A stretch of 64,000 bases of DNA from Triatoma infestans (GCA_011037195.1 JAAEAF010009047.1:1-64000); one strand, 5' to 3'; shown: positions 21,801-32,912, counted from the first letter of the stretch. The notes: generated by a model not told the origin, from the sequence alone. Numbers and translations are program-made.

Positions 21801-22550
21801 ATATTGGTCTGTGCTGAGGAGGATTTACATACGGACCCTAGGAATAAGAAGATATGCATCTTCTAGGACAGCGAGGCGGCTCTGAAGGCACTTAGGGGCC
21901 TTCAGAATCACTTCTTCCTTAGTCAGGGAGTGTAGAGACTCCCTGAAGTTGCTTCTCGGTCCAATAGAGTGCGGTTGGTATGGGTGCCGGAACACAAAGG
22001 GGATTAAAGGTAATGAACTAGCCGACCAAATGGCCAGGAATGGAGCGAACACTCCACTCTGTGGGCCGGAACGTGTTCTGGGGGTAGCCAAAAGTATGGC
22101 GAGGGCGTCCCTGAGAGCATAGTCGCCACAGGAGGCTAGGCACTAGAGCAAAACATGGTAAAATGGTTATGCCAGGGTTGTGTAAGAGAAGAACCAGAGA
22201 AACCCTGGGTTTAAGCAGGTATCAGATTTGTCTGATAGTGGGCCTATTTACAGGGCATGGTTGGCTCAAAAAAACATCTGCACAAGGTGGGGGTAATTGT
22301 GTCGGAGCCCTTGTTAGACTATTCAGGTAGAGGGCCTCTCACCTGCTGTTTGATTCTGTCGCTATCGGCAGATTGTGATACGAGATCTTTGGTACCGAAG
22401 GAGATCGTACAGCAAGAAGGATTGGTGGGGAAGGTCCTCTTGACCTCATGAAGAGGGGAGGATTCCTCTACAAGGCAGGGGGTTGACACAATAAGCCTCA
22501 ATGTAGCCTGCAGTGTCTGGATTGGACTCCTCTCCCTGCGTCATTCATTC
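21801..22550 (+). mobile_element. LINE-I 3' fragment (RNase H relic) inside X
   Basis: The relic reads DSEAALKALRGLQN, then NRVRLVWVPEHKGIKGNELA and DQMARNGANTPLCGPE. That is the last two acidic motifs of a LINE RNase H. The downstream frame is scrambled by stops. Flanking AATTGGAAGTAT (ending near 21801) and AAGAGGAAGTAT (from 22551) look like a ~12-bp target duplication with two later changes. The text differs from LINE-C and from the LINE at 31580, so I treat it as another family. Confidence 0.7.
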
Positions 22551-23055
22551 AAGAGGAAGTATTGTAATCAAATTTTCGATAAGAGTTTTCACCGGAAACA
22601 TCCGCTTTGAGGTCCCCTGAATCCCAAAAAAGTGATTTGTGTGCGCAAAACCGAAAAACCGTAGAAGGTTGAAATTTGATATTCCGTTTAGGTATCACCA
22701 TGGGATCTGACAGTACGTTATCTGTCAAAATTCCTCAACTGGAAGTACCATTTTACTTACTTTTTTTTTTACTCTTTTGCGTTTTTCTCAAAAATGGCTC
22801 TTACAATTTTCTTCAAACATGGTTTATATCAACTACACATACAAAGAGCTTCAACTTTCATTTGAAACACTTCTTCGGGAAAATTCATTTAAGGGTACTT
22901 TTGGGAGAGGGAGGAGGTTATGGTTTTCCCCTAAAGTGCTATTCAACTTATTACACGATTCCATTATTTAAATAATATTAATTAGAATTAAATATAATGT
23001 GGAAATTCCGAGTTTGAAAAAATCAGATGACCGGAAGTGTATTTTTACTAGGAAG

Positions 23056-23686
23056 TGTAATGACATGGCTGGGTCATAGCAATTCAAACCTTCACAACAC
23101 CTAACAAAGAAAGAATAATTTATAACTAGTGGCCTAGCCGGCTGCTGTCTTCAAGAGAAGGCCGCGGCCAAACAAACAAAACCAAGGGTCAATACTCTAC
23201 ATCAAAGCAAGCAACCGCTAAGGCTGGCCACTTACCTAAATCACTGGTCACCGAAATAACAAGGTCCACACTAGGACAGATGTCTTGGTGTGAGTGCTGC
23301 TAACACTAATATATAAACTTCGCCCCATTGGAAGAGGGGATGATTATATGATTATAATTCAGTAAGTCTTCAAGATTATTATATGAGCAGCAGTTTCCGC
23401 GTCTCTATACAGTTTTTATTTATACTTATTTCCTTAGTTGTGTATCTTAGTTCATTTATTTTAATCATTCTAAATTATTAGTTATTTATCTCCTATTTAT
23501 TTCTAAGTATTTCTTGTTAATAGTTACCATTATTCACGTTTAAATTATTGTACAAATACAGTCTATTTTTATAAATTCCGTATTAATAATTCGAGCACTA
23601 ACTTCCAAAAATCTCTAAACTAACTTCCGCCCACTTCAAGACATCTACTACATACCATAGGAATCACAATAAAAGATTCCACTACA
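23056..23686 (+). mobile_element. Solo LTR, family LTR2
   Basis: The 631-bp unit starts TGTAATGACATGG and ends TTCCACTACA. It is flanked by GAAG at 23052-23055 and 23687-23690, the 4-bp duplication typical of Gypsy-type integration. It contains an AATAAA-like signal (CACAATAAAAGATTCC) near its end. A relative is nested at 53392-54098, with shared words such as ACTAGTGG, GGGTCAATA and GAGATGTCTT/AGATGTCTTGG. Confidence 0.88.
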
Positions 23687-23830
23687 GAAGTATTTTTCAG
23701 TTTTCTGCTATTTTCTCCATAGAAATACCGACGAATTTCATCATATTTAATATACTAAACTATAAAGTTTGTCAATCACAATTTTGAAAAGTGGAGTAAG
23801 AGAAAGTTGTGTGAGTGTTTCACACCACCT

Positions 23831-24751
23831 TTTTTAATAGATATTTTTAAAAATTCTATATGATTTTTGTATATAAAAGTAACAAATTAATCGTTAACGT
23901 TTTTTCTTATTTAATTGTACACTAAAGAAAAATTAATTATTACGCTTAGAGAGATCTGTGTTTTGCTACAAATAAGAGTTACTCAGTGAATCTTATTATT
24001 TTTCTCAAAATATAAAAATCTACCTGTAATAATTAGTATGTTTGCTAATACGCGATTGTAAACAAACAGTAGATAAATTCATTTTCAATAAAATTCAGAT
24101 TGAATTACTTCCGGTACAGACGGTTGTCTACACATCTAGAGCAGGTTACTGTTTTGAAATCAAATTCTTTTTAAGTTTATTTTATTTAGTTAATTAACTA
24201 ATTCTGTATTTTTCAATAATAGGTTTTTAATTTTTGTAGAAACGAATGGATGTTGTTTAATTTTTTCCCCCGCCCATGGAGAAGAAAACATAAGAATTTG
24301 GTTTTGTAAATTCATGAAAAACTTCTAATTTCAATTTATTCATACAGAAAACAGAATTTTTTTTTCTATTTATATCTACATATTCAATAAATTTAAAAAA
24401 AATAAATAAATAAAGATTTGGTGCATATTCATGTATTTTTGTCCATATAAATTTTCCATTGGTCCAAAACTCATTTTGTTTGTTAAACTTTTCAATGAAA
24501 AATTAGGCAAAAACGTATCATACTGGAATTATTAACTCAACATAGATATTTCATTTTCACCGTCAATATTGACGTTTCTCTGTCAATAAATGAAATTGAG
24601 TTTTATTTCTGAGAGACAAATTTTCCGTTCATGGAATAACCGTTATTTATGATAGATTTGTTTTGTCTCAAAAAAAAAACCTCTCATGGTATGATTTTTT
24701 GATAGTTTGACTAGAAAATAAAAAGTTCAATCTTGAATATAAATAAAAAAA
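23831..24751. other. AT-rich spacer
   Basis: No gene or repeat recognised. Short frames only. Confidence 0.5.
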
Positions 24752-25955
24752 TCTGGTGTGAAACATTCACACAATTTTCTCTTACTTCAGTTTTCAAAAT
24801 TATAATTGAAAAATTTTATAGTTTGTGAAATGTGATTGGTGTGATGTTGAGTTTGTTATATGTTTCTAGTAGCGTGAGCGGTTTAGTAAAAGGGCTTGTA
24901 TGTATGTTTGAGATAGAAGTATTAGTAATAATCAAGAGAGCACTACTGTTTTAAAAATAGATATATTCTCTAAGTGAAATTAAGTTACTTTAAAATATCA
25001 CAATAATAAGCTTATAAGTATATAATGAAATTAATTGGAATAAACTCTTATGTTATAACTCAAAACCGGTCCTTGGTATTTACAACAAATCTGTGTTGAA
25101 GGAATGCCCTCTCTAGCAGGGGATTTTCTTTTACAAAAGAGTTGGCCTAACGGGTTCTTGTGCCTTTGTTTCTTTAATTGCAATTACCCCAAATTACAGT
25201 ACCTGGCTCATCTTCAGTACCTGACTCTTTACACTGCACTAAGATACATTTAAAATATTAACAAAATTCTATTTTTGATACTATAAAATATTCTAAATTA
25301 TTTTTCAAAAATTATTATTTTCTTTTATTTCTTTCTTCCACTACATTTGTGTACCAAATTTAATGAAATTCGTCGAAAACTGAAAAAAACTGTTCAGTAA
25401 AAGTGCACTTCCGTTTTATTAAATTTCTTAAAACTCGGAATTTTGGCCATCTATTTATTTCTATTTAATTTTGTTTGGATGATAGAATTGTATAATCAAC
25501 TATGATAGCACTTTAGAGAAAAACGTAACCCCACCCCACCCCCTAAAAGTGCCCTTAAATTAACTTTCCCAGAGAAATGTTTTGAATAAAAGTTATAGAT
25601 CTTTCTATGTTTAGTTTGTATAAGAAATTTCAAGAAAATCGTTGGAGCCATTTTTGAGAAAATCGCAAAAAAGTGAAAAAAAAAAAAAAAAAAATTTAAT
25701 AAAGTGGTACTTCCGGTTGAGAAATTTTGACAGATGGCCTTCTGTCGGATTCCATGGTGATAACTAAACGGAATATTAAGTTTGAACTTTCTACGGTTTT
25801 ACATTTTTGAGCCATGCTGTTCACATACAAACATACATACAGACCATTTTGTAAAAACCATTTTTTTTTTGGATTCAGGGGACCTCAAAACGTGTATTTC
25901 CGGTGAAAACTTGATATTGAATATTTGACACGATTACTAGGATTAAGAGAAAGGA
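24752..25955 (+). mobile_element. Family X repeat interrupted by a solo LTR
   Basis: X pieces are 24752-24835 and 25350-25955. Removing the LTR and one TTTG restores ...TATAGTTTGTGTACC.... The 5' hairpin has one change (ACATTCACAC). It carries only one full ~300-bp unit before the last ACTTCCGGTTGAG block. The 3' end is degenerate (GATTACTAGGATTAAGAG). Confidence 0.85.
24836..25345 (-). mobile_element. Solo LTR, family LTR1
   Basis: On the minus strand it begins TGTAGTGGAAG and ends CACATTTCA, 510 bp. It is flanked by TTTG at 24832-24835 and 25346-25349. The pre-insertion X sequence is known from other copies, so both edges are exact. Related copies are at 30336-30755, 53067-54306 and 57968-58517. 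They share GCCCTTT.ACCAAACCGC, AACATAAGAGTTTATTCC and the CAATCACATTTCA terminus. Confidence 0.9.
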
Positions 25956-26562
25956 AAAAAAAAAAAAAGATGGCATAGAATCTTTGATGTCCCTAGAAGC
26001 ACACTACATTCAGGTTACTGTTTTGCATTCACATAGCATTCACACCCTATAATAAGAGATACCCTATTATTTACAATATTTATTATACGAAGTGGAAGAA
26101 GATGAGCGCAATGGTCAGTGGTTGCGGCATTGAAACCCTACACATGACCCATGCAGACCGCATCATCCAATAAATAAATTTGTACCTATAACAAATAGCT
26201 ACCAAGCACAATAATTTGCGGCACAAATTCCATCCTAATATATATATATATACATTAAACCATCCAAATAAATACAGTCATTCACAGTAACACTTTACAA
26301 ACATGGACACAATGAAATAAATTTGAATAGAGTACTCGTTATTCTTCACATCTCATTGTAATTAAATTTAATCTAAAATATAATAGGATTAATAAAAGCC
26401 AAATATTTAATTAATTAAAAATAAATAAACATGGAGGGAATTAACACAGATATTGTTTTGTTATTTTATTTTTTACTTTTTGAAATTGGCCACGAACATA
26501 ACATATACATTTTAATGATTTTTTTTTTTATGTATTATTATCTAAATTAGTATCGATCAATA
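25956..26562. other. AT-rich spacer
   Basis: Nothing recognised, apart from a short (TA)n microsatellite near 26239-26253. Confidence 0.5.
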
Positions 26563-26748
26563 TCGTTTCAAGAAAAAATTAGAAAAACCGGAAGTATATT
26601 TTTACTGAACTGTTTTTGCAATTTTCTTCTCCCCCCCCAAAAAAAATCGACGAATTTAATTAAATTTGGTATACTAACAATAAAATTTGCTAATTACAAT
26701 TTTGTAAACTGCAGTAAGAGAAAGTTGTGTGAGTGTTTCACGCCAGAT
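26563..26748 (-). mobile_element. Family X fragment, terminal ~185 bp
   Basis: Only the part from the first ACTTCCGG motif (seen as CCGGAAGTATATTTTTACTG) to the GTGAGTGTTTCACGCCAGA terminus remains. Confidence 0.75.
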
Positions 26749-27445
26749 ATTTTTTTTTTATTTAGTTTATTTAATAATGGAGAATGGTTTAGATTTATTA
26801 TTCCATCAAGTATGAAATTTTAGTGCACTCAATTTTCCTTTTCAAAATATTTAAATTCTGCTACGCAAATACAATTAACTAAATACACAGATCCATAATT
26901 CCTCGTTGTTTGTTGATGAATTGAAGTAAATGTCTTCTGGTTAAAAAAAATTAATAAAAAAAAAAAAAAAATCTAGGGCAATTCAGTTAGTTTATTTAAC
27001 TAGTTAGAGGGAGAGAAAGAATAAGGCGGGCAAAGAGGGGAGAAGCTTGTTATTATGATTGAGACGTGGACAAGTTAGTTGGGGTGGGGGCCTGGTTATT
27101 GAAGACTGTAACCTCCGACCGACCACCAACGACGACTATCTACTCCTTCAAGCTCATCCTCACAATGAACCTTAAGGTTTGATTACATTTTCGAATATTT
27201 TATAATGATAAAGAAAAAAAAAGGAAGTCTTTTGGTCGATATATAAGCGTTGCTAGCCGGTGATTTCTTTTCAGTATTTTCTGTTTCCTAGAGAGGAAAT
27301 AGATAAGAGGGTATTCGTTATAATCTAATCAATTCTCCCACTTAAATAACCCAAAGATATAACAAAATTGGATTATTAACATTTTATTCAATTTTGTTTA
27401 ATAACAAGATTTAACAAATATTAACAGGTTCAAAACCTTGTTGTC
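26749..27445. other. Spacer with a weak first-exon-like stretch
   Basis: At about 27106-27178 a GC-richer stretch ends in ATGAACCTTAAG followed by GTTTGA, which could be a short first coding exon (M-N-L-K) with a splice donor. Nothing downstream confirms it. The rest is AT-rich. Confidence 0.15.
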
Positions 27446-27520
27446 TCCCTTTTAGTCGCCTTCTACGACTGGCAGGGGATACCGTGGGCCTATTCTAACC
27501 CGGGACCCACACGGAGACCC
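27446..27520 (+). repeat. Conserved SINE/LINE-tail-like motif, copy 2
   Basis: It reads TCTCCCTTTTAGTCGCCTTC, then CTGGCAGGGGATACCGTGGG, then CCTATTCTAACCCGGGACCC. It matches the block at 4884-4955 in the same orientation. The two copies lie near R380 copies of opposite orientation, so the motif and R380 are probably separate modules. Confidence 0.5.
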
Positions 27521-27784
27521 TTTGGTACTCAGGGAGTTTAAGGACCATACCTGCCCTCTTGGGGTATACCAGTCCTCCCGACGCAAGCAAGGAGAGGCTG
27601 TCAGTGCAAGACCTCGCCATGGACAAGTAGATTAAAATGTCCTAAAGAAATACCATAAATTTTTATCTATTAACCTTTTGGAATAGTCTCCCAAAGGTTT
27701 ATTTAAATGTCTCTAGCTAAAGAACTGAGCCGCCGGAGTTTTAGGCGTTGTAAGCAATCGCCTAGAACGCACAAATTTAGAAGC

Positions 27785-28190
27785 GTCAGGAAATGGACAG
27801 AAATCAGTAGATGGAATCTGTAGATCCATCGGGCGTACGATCAGTCACGCTAGCTCGTTAGAGTTGAAATACTGAACTACGGGCGCAAGCTACTTTCCGA
27901 GCCAATTGCTTGCAATTGAGGTAGGATTCGTAGTGATCGTGGTTTAGTCAGCAGCTCCAAGGACTGCGGTCATGAGTTGAGCGGGAGGAGACTCGCTATA
28001 TAAAATAAACCCCGGAGCCAGTCCGTAGCTGGAAGCGCATTTGCTGGGTGTGCGCGGTTTACCAAAGCCTGCTAGAGTGTGCCTTCTCTAGCTTCTGAGA
28101 GTGAAGTATGACCATTAGGTGATCACTTTGCCCGCTGATTGAGCGTATCTCAACCTGCCCTTAAATGGGTCAAGCGGGGGAGTGCCAGGG
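27785..28190 (-). repeat. R380 dispersed repeat, minus-oriented copy
   Basis: The reverse complement aligns along its length with 4226-4606, from CCCGCTTGACCCATTTAAGG to the CTGTCCATTTCC end, with scattered changes and small indels (for instance a CGGAAAGTAGCTTG addition). No protein is recognised. Confidence 0.65.
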
Positions 28191-29747
28191 TTCGGCACTT
28201 TTGCAATGGTCGGGCATTGCACTAAACGACCTTTCCATAGTGGTGACATCCTCCTCTTGTTAAACGAACCCGTTGCTTGCAACGGGGGACCGGTAAACCC
28301 GAACGGGTAGGTACGGTCTAAAAAGATCCCCCTAAGTCCGATCGGAAAAGTATAAAACAACAATGAGTACCAAAGGGGAAAAGGATAAAACAGTAAAGAA
28401 TGTTCATAAGTGCAGGACGTGTGTCAAGGTGGAAGCCGGACATCTTGTCAATCTGGCAAAGAGGATATGTTGCACAGATGCCTTTGTAGGTAGCCCATGT
28501 CCATAGCCTGAAACATGCTACGGCATCCCTCCTTTCCACATTAGTCGGAATGTACTTCGATTCTGCTTCCTTGTCACTTGCTGTCGACGGCAGTCCTGAG
28601 TTTTCTCCACCACTGTATAGCGAATGATTCTCTTCGGAGAGACATATGGTAGGGAGTGTTCAGGTTGAAGGGTTCCTGATGCACTCTTGGCAAGTTCAAC
28701 AGCTTCCTCGTTGCCAAGTAATGCCTCAAACGATTTTCATTAAAGTTGCCTTCCTGGCTAATATGTTTAAATCTCTTTTGTACAAGTAATAGAGAGAACC
28801 ATAACGACCGAATAGTCGTAAAAAAGATGTAGCAGGGTATTGTTGCAGAGTTCTTTTTTAAGTGGAACTTCAAAGGAAAATATGATATTGTGGCTCTCCC
28901 AGATGTTTGTGTGGTTCTAACTTATAGACATAGAGCAAAAACACAAGTCTGAAGAAAAAATGAAAACGCTGAAAATGAATAAAAGAAGGTCATTTGAGTT
29001 TCGTGCTCCAAATTTCTTTTTCTTTTTTTTTTTTAAAGGCACGCTGGGTGGGCGGTCCCTGGGCTCTTGCGCATACCCGCCCAGGTATGTTCCATACCAT
29101 TTTATTTTTTTTATCTAATTCGTTAAAATTAGGTTAAAATTCTAATTAGGTTGATTGCCAGGTGCAGGTAAGAAACCCAATAAATGCTACGTGCTTATCG
29201 CTGATTATAACATACGTATGCAGAACCTACTATTATGTAGGTATATACCATTCTAAAAGCATTACTTTTTCTAGCCACTTCGAACATAACCTTTACATGC
29301 TCACTATAATCAAAGATCCAGATTATTATAATCTAATATTTTTTTGCAGATTGCATCGAAAAAGTAGCAATAAAAATTATATTATATTAAATTTTATTAC
29401 AATATAATTTTTAAAAAAATATATAACAGATGTTATTTCCATGTTAATTTGCTTATAATTCAGCTTATAATTTGTAACACGATAATCGTGTTCATTCAAT
29501 AAGATTGTCACAGAATAAAAATCTGGGATATTTTCCAGCACTGCCAATCTGGCTAAGTATCTTAATATGTTGCATAAACAGGCTATGGCGGAAAAATTCT
29601 GTTGTGATTCACTCAATACTTCACAGTTGGGCTAAATGCTACAACAGAAACTAAAATTACAAACTACACTGTCAGTTAATCGTTGAATTGTAGTTAAAAT
29701 TAACAATTACAAATATTTATTTTTTTTCAACTAAATTAATTGTATCT
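28191..29747. other. Unrecognised GC-richer block then AT-rich spacer
   Basis: 28191-28870 is more balanced in composition than its surroundings. On the minus strand it holds open frames of 73-99 codons with no motif I know. 29030-29095 carries an isolated GC-rich tract (GCTGGGTGGGCGGTCCCTGG). The rest is AT-rich. Confidence 0.3.
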
Positions 29748-30053
29748 GGTATTTTATCCGTCGTAGTATGCATATTCCTTTTGTTCCTGACCGGTTTCGG
29801 ATTTTTCTATCCATCGTCAGAGCAAATTCACCAAGTTCGTGTTGGGAGTTCACTTCAGCGCAATGTTTTGTTACATTCACGCATTGCGGGCACATACAAA
29901 TCACAAACCAACAAGTGTGAGAGTAACAGAAACATTAAGTTGAAGTGAACTCTCCATACGAACTTGGTGAATTTGCTTTGACGATGTTTAAAAATTCGAA
30001 ACTGGTCAGGAACAAAAGGAATACGAATGCTACGACGGACAAAATACCAGGTG
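29748..30053. repeat. ~130-bp-arm inverted repeat (foldback), Penelope-LTR-like
   Basis: The left arm (about 29748-29875) and right arm (about 29925-30053) are complementary with few mismatches around a ~50-bp centre. Shared words are CCTGACCGGTTTCGG/CGAAACTGGTCAGG, AAATTCACCAAGTTCG/CGAACTTGGTGAATTT and CCTTTTGTTCC/GGAACAAAAGG. Read outward, each arm contains a 'CTGACGATG...GAAAC' text like the hammerhead motif found in the pseudo-LTRs of Penelope-like elements. No coding sequence is present. Confidence 0.75.
29794..29820 (-). ncRNA. Hammerhead-ribozyme-like core (candidate)
   Basis: The minus strand reads CTGACGA, then a possible 4-bp stem (GGAT with ATCC), then GAAA and C. That fits the conserved CUGANGA...GAAA core of hammerhead ribozymes. 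The equivalent place in the right arm has TTGACGA, a changed core. I cannot identify the U-H cleavage site or a convincing stem III and stem I, so activity is doubtful. Confidence 0.3.
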
Positions 30054-30335
30054 TTATCTAGCATTGCGGACCCATCCGCATATTTAATTAAGTAATTGCA
30101 GTAATTGCAGTTGCCACTCGGAACAAGTAGTAATTTATAAAAACTAGTTGCACAAGCAATTACCAATTTGTATAGGAGTTATAGTTCTTAATTAATTATA
30201 AATTCTTGAATCTTTCTTTACATATTCATTTCCTGATTAATATTTAAATTCTAACTTTCAAATATGATCTGATTCAACAAAATTTCACGATTACAACCTC
30301 TTCACTTCAAAAATAGCAATCAAAAGAAATGGTAA

Positions 30336-30755
30336 TGTGATGGATGCAAAAAATTATATCTATTTTAATTGAAGAAAATTATGAGAAAAATGCGAACTTG
30401 TTGGCAAAAGGGTAACCCAGGTAGAAGAGTACAGTTACTGGAAAATTTCATGAAACTTGATAGCATTTTCTACCCCTTCTTCTCACAGGGGAGGATTTGA
30501 ACGAACAATTAGAAGGCATTCCTTCAATACAGTCTGTTGTAGACATCGAAGCAGTACACTTCAGGAATCATTGCCAGATATAAGTTATAACATAAGAGTT
30601 TATTCCAACTAATTGAATAAGCATATTGCTTTGTTATTGAATAGCATTATTTCTTAATACTTCTATCTCTTTCTCAAACATACATACAAGCCCTTTCACC
30701 AAAACCGCTCGTGCTACACAACACACATACATCACATCACACCAATCACATTTCA
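30336..30755 (+). mobile_element. Solo LTR, family LTR1
   Basis: The unit starts TGTGATGGATGC and ends AATCACATTTCA, 420 bp. It is flanked by GTAA at 30332-30335 and 30756-30759. It shares the first ~350 bp pattern with 53067-54306 (GGTAGAAGAGTACAGTTA, CTTCTTCTCACAGGGGA). No internal region is attached. Confidence 0.9.
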
Positions 30756-30759
30756 GTAA

Positions 30760-31579
30760 TAACCTCAATTTTTACATTCCAACTATAACTACACGAATTG
30801 TAAAACATAATTGCAAAAACAACTACTTAACTAATAATAATTATCAGTTAAAAATATAATCTACTTTTGTATGTAACTACTGGGCCCAACTCTAAATTTG
30901 AAGAATTTACCACACACACACATAAATCAACCACTATGATTGCGGATCAACCTCTTACCCTTATTGTTCCTCTTACAGCAATAAGAGAAAGTTAAAAAAA
31001 AAAAATAATAATAATAAACTTTAAAATTATTTTGTTTTATTAGAGGTTATTTTAATAAATATTTATTAAAGAGAAGAAGTGAAAAAGAATTGAAGTACCA
31101 TCCATAGAAACTGAGAGCTTTACTCAAGATGAGTTCTTTATTAGGTTTTTAATATGACTGTTGTTGAATCTTTGAAACAATGAATGGGGGGGGGGTGAGC
31201 TTAATTAAATAATAAAAAGTAATTTGAATACAAACTGTGAAAAGAAAAAAAATTATTTTACTATTTTGATTTTTATTTTTTTATTTTTTTTCACAGTCTG
31301 ATTAAAAAAGCTTTGTCGGATTGGTGTTTTGTTGATTTTTTTTTGTTTTAAAATTTATTTAAAACAATAAGAAAAAGGAATTAATTATTACTGTAAATGA
31401 AATAAAGGATAATCATATTTTTGTCATAAATCCAAGTTTTCTAATTAACATGTGCGATCTTTCTTCTTTTCTTATTTTTCTCACAAAAAAAAAAAATTAT
31501 CGCTCAATCAGAACAAATTACTTCTAAATAAATTATTATTATTATTATAGTCATAAATTATTATATTATAGTCATTATA
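30760..31579. other. AT-rich spacer
   Basis: A CTCTTACAGCAATAAGAGAAAG word at about 30972-30993 may be a stray X end. Otherwise homopolymers and short frames. Confidence 0.4.
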
Positions 31580-32912
31580 GGGCATGGTGGTCTGGTACCT
31601 TGGTGGGAAGGAACAGCAAGAAATTGCTAGGAGTGCAGCACACGGCCTGTTTGGCTATTACTGGCGCGATGAGAACGACACCGACGGTGGCATTGGAGAT
31701 GCTGTTGGGGCTAACCCCTCTTCAGTACGTGGTAACGGGGGAGGCAATGAAAGGGTACCTCAGAATGAGGTGCAAGGGAGAATGGGTGAGAACCTTTCGG
31801 GGGGATCACACTAGGATCGAGGACGAAATTTGGCGAGTGAACCGATTTCTGCTATCCAAACTTGATGAGACGAGCAAGAAATGGGGATTTGAGAGAGATT
31901 ATGAGATTACCATTAGTAGTATAGGGGATGATAACCTCACGAGGCCAACGGAGTCGGGCAGCGGTATTATTCGCTGCTATTCAGATGGCTCTAGGCAGGA
32001 GGGCACTGGCCTGTTGGGGGCGGGAGCATGGTTTCACGAGTTGGACAGAGGGAGTTCGGTGGCCTTGGGTGGGTTAGCCACGGTCTTTGAGGCAGAGGTG
32101 GTGGGCATTATTGAATGCTGCCACCTGGTGGGGGAGTGGCAGGGAGAGTTCAAGGAAGTGCGGATTTTCTCGGATAGCCAGGCCGCACTAAGGGCTTTGA
32201 GTAAGCCTTGGTGGAGTTCGAAATTAGTGGGAGAATGTCGGAGGAAGCTCAATGCTTTAGCTCGGAGGGGTACGGTGCGCCTCTATTGGATACCCGGACA
32301 CGCGGGAATAGAGGGGAATGAGAGGGCAGACCAGTTGGCTAGGGAGGGATCATCTCAACCATTTTGCGGTCCTGAACCAGCCCTGGCTGTCACAAAGACG
32401 TTTCGTGACAAACAGATTAGACTTTGGGAGACGAAAGTTTTGGAGAAACGCTGGGGGGACACGCAGGGGTGCCTCCAAGCCAAAAGATTTATAAAGACAA
32501 GTAGGCAGGGAACTTCGGAGTATCTCCTGTCCCTTAGTAGGACGGGTCTGAGGACCCTGATAGGGATAGTGACTGGACACACTTGGGTGTCCAGCCACTT
32601 GTTTAATATAGGGAGGACGTCTAGTCCCATTTGTCAGAACTGTGACGACGGAGTCAGGGAAACGGTGTACCACTACCTTTGTCAGTGTCCCCGTTTCGCT
32701 GGAACTAGGTTTCGTGTCTTTGGGAGGGCATCACTCTCGCAGGATTGTCTACGCGAGCTGGAGTTTCGGGATATCTTGGGATACTGTAGAACAACCGGTA
32801 AGCTACCGGGGGAGATTCATTAAGGGGATAGGGGGGTCTCGGGGGTATAAAGGCCACATAGGCTTAGGTCCCGCGCCATTAGGCACCCGAACTATAATAA
32901 TAATAAATAAAT
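31580..32912 (+). mobile_element. LINE-G 3' fragment, RNase H-bearing, with (ATA)n tail
   Basis: A 5'-truncated non-LTR element runs from the RT C-terminus through RNase H, a zinc knuckle and a short 3' UTR (GGGGGTCTCGGGGGTATAAAGG) to an (ATA/AATA)n tail at about 32893-32912. RNase H plus a TAA-type tail fits the I group. The GC content is much higher than that of the flanks, which helps mark its limits. No clear target duplication was found because both flanks are AT repeats. Confidence 0.85.
31582..32823 (+). CDS. LINE-G ORF2 C-terminus: RT end, RNase H and zinc knuckle
   Basis: This is an unbroken frame of about 407 codons counted from the TTG at 31600, with in-frame sequence upstream to the truncation. 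The start is not a real initiator. It opens with the RT C-terminal text QHTACLAITGAMRTTPTVAL. A ribonuclease H domain follows with all four acidic residues: D129 (CYSDGSRQ), E166 (FEAEVVGII), D192 (FSDSQAALRAL) and D244 (GNERADQLAREG), with YWIPGHAGIEGNERAD before the last. A CCHC knuckle follows (C345, C348, H358, C363). RNase H would remove the RNA strand during element copying. The RT catalytic core is missing, so this is not a functional protein, but the absence of stops marks a recent insertion. Confidence 0.85.
   Translation, partial: AWWSGTLVGRNSKKLLGVQHTACLAITGAMRTTPTVALEMLLGLTPLQYVVTGEAMKGYLRMRCKGEWVRTFRGDHTRIEDEIWRVNRFLLSKLDETSKKWGFERDYEITISSIGDDNLTRPTESGSGIIRCYSDGSRQEGTGLLGAGAWFHELDRGSSVALGGLATVFEAEVVGIIECCHLVGEWQGEFKEVRIFSDSQAALRALSKPWWSSKLVGECRRKLNALARRGTVRLYWIPGHAGIEGNERADQLAREGSSQPFCGPEPALAVTKTFRDKQIRLWETKVLEKRWGDTQGCLQAKRFIKTSRQGTSEYLLSLSRTGLRTLIGIVTGHTWVSSHLFNIGRTSSPICQNCDDGVRETVYHYLCQCPRFAGTRFRVFGRASLSQDCLRELEFRDILGYCRTTGKLPGEIH

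Larger units (their letters stand above)
21765..23830 (-). mobile_element. Family X repeat broken by a LINE and by a solo LTR
   Basis: X pieces lie at 21765-21800, 22551-23055 and 23691-23830. A LINE-I fragment (21801-22550) separates the first two and a solo LTR (23056-23686) the last two. The right terminus is GTGTGAGTGTTTCACACC. Joining the pieces restores the expected X order. Confidence 0.8.

Noticed and set aside
32350..32673. Minus-strand frames of 91-107 codons
   Set aside because: Antisense to the intact RNase H/knuckle frame of LINE-G.
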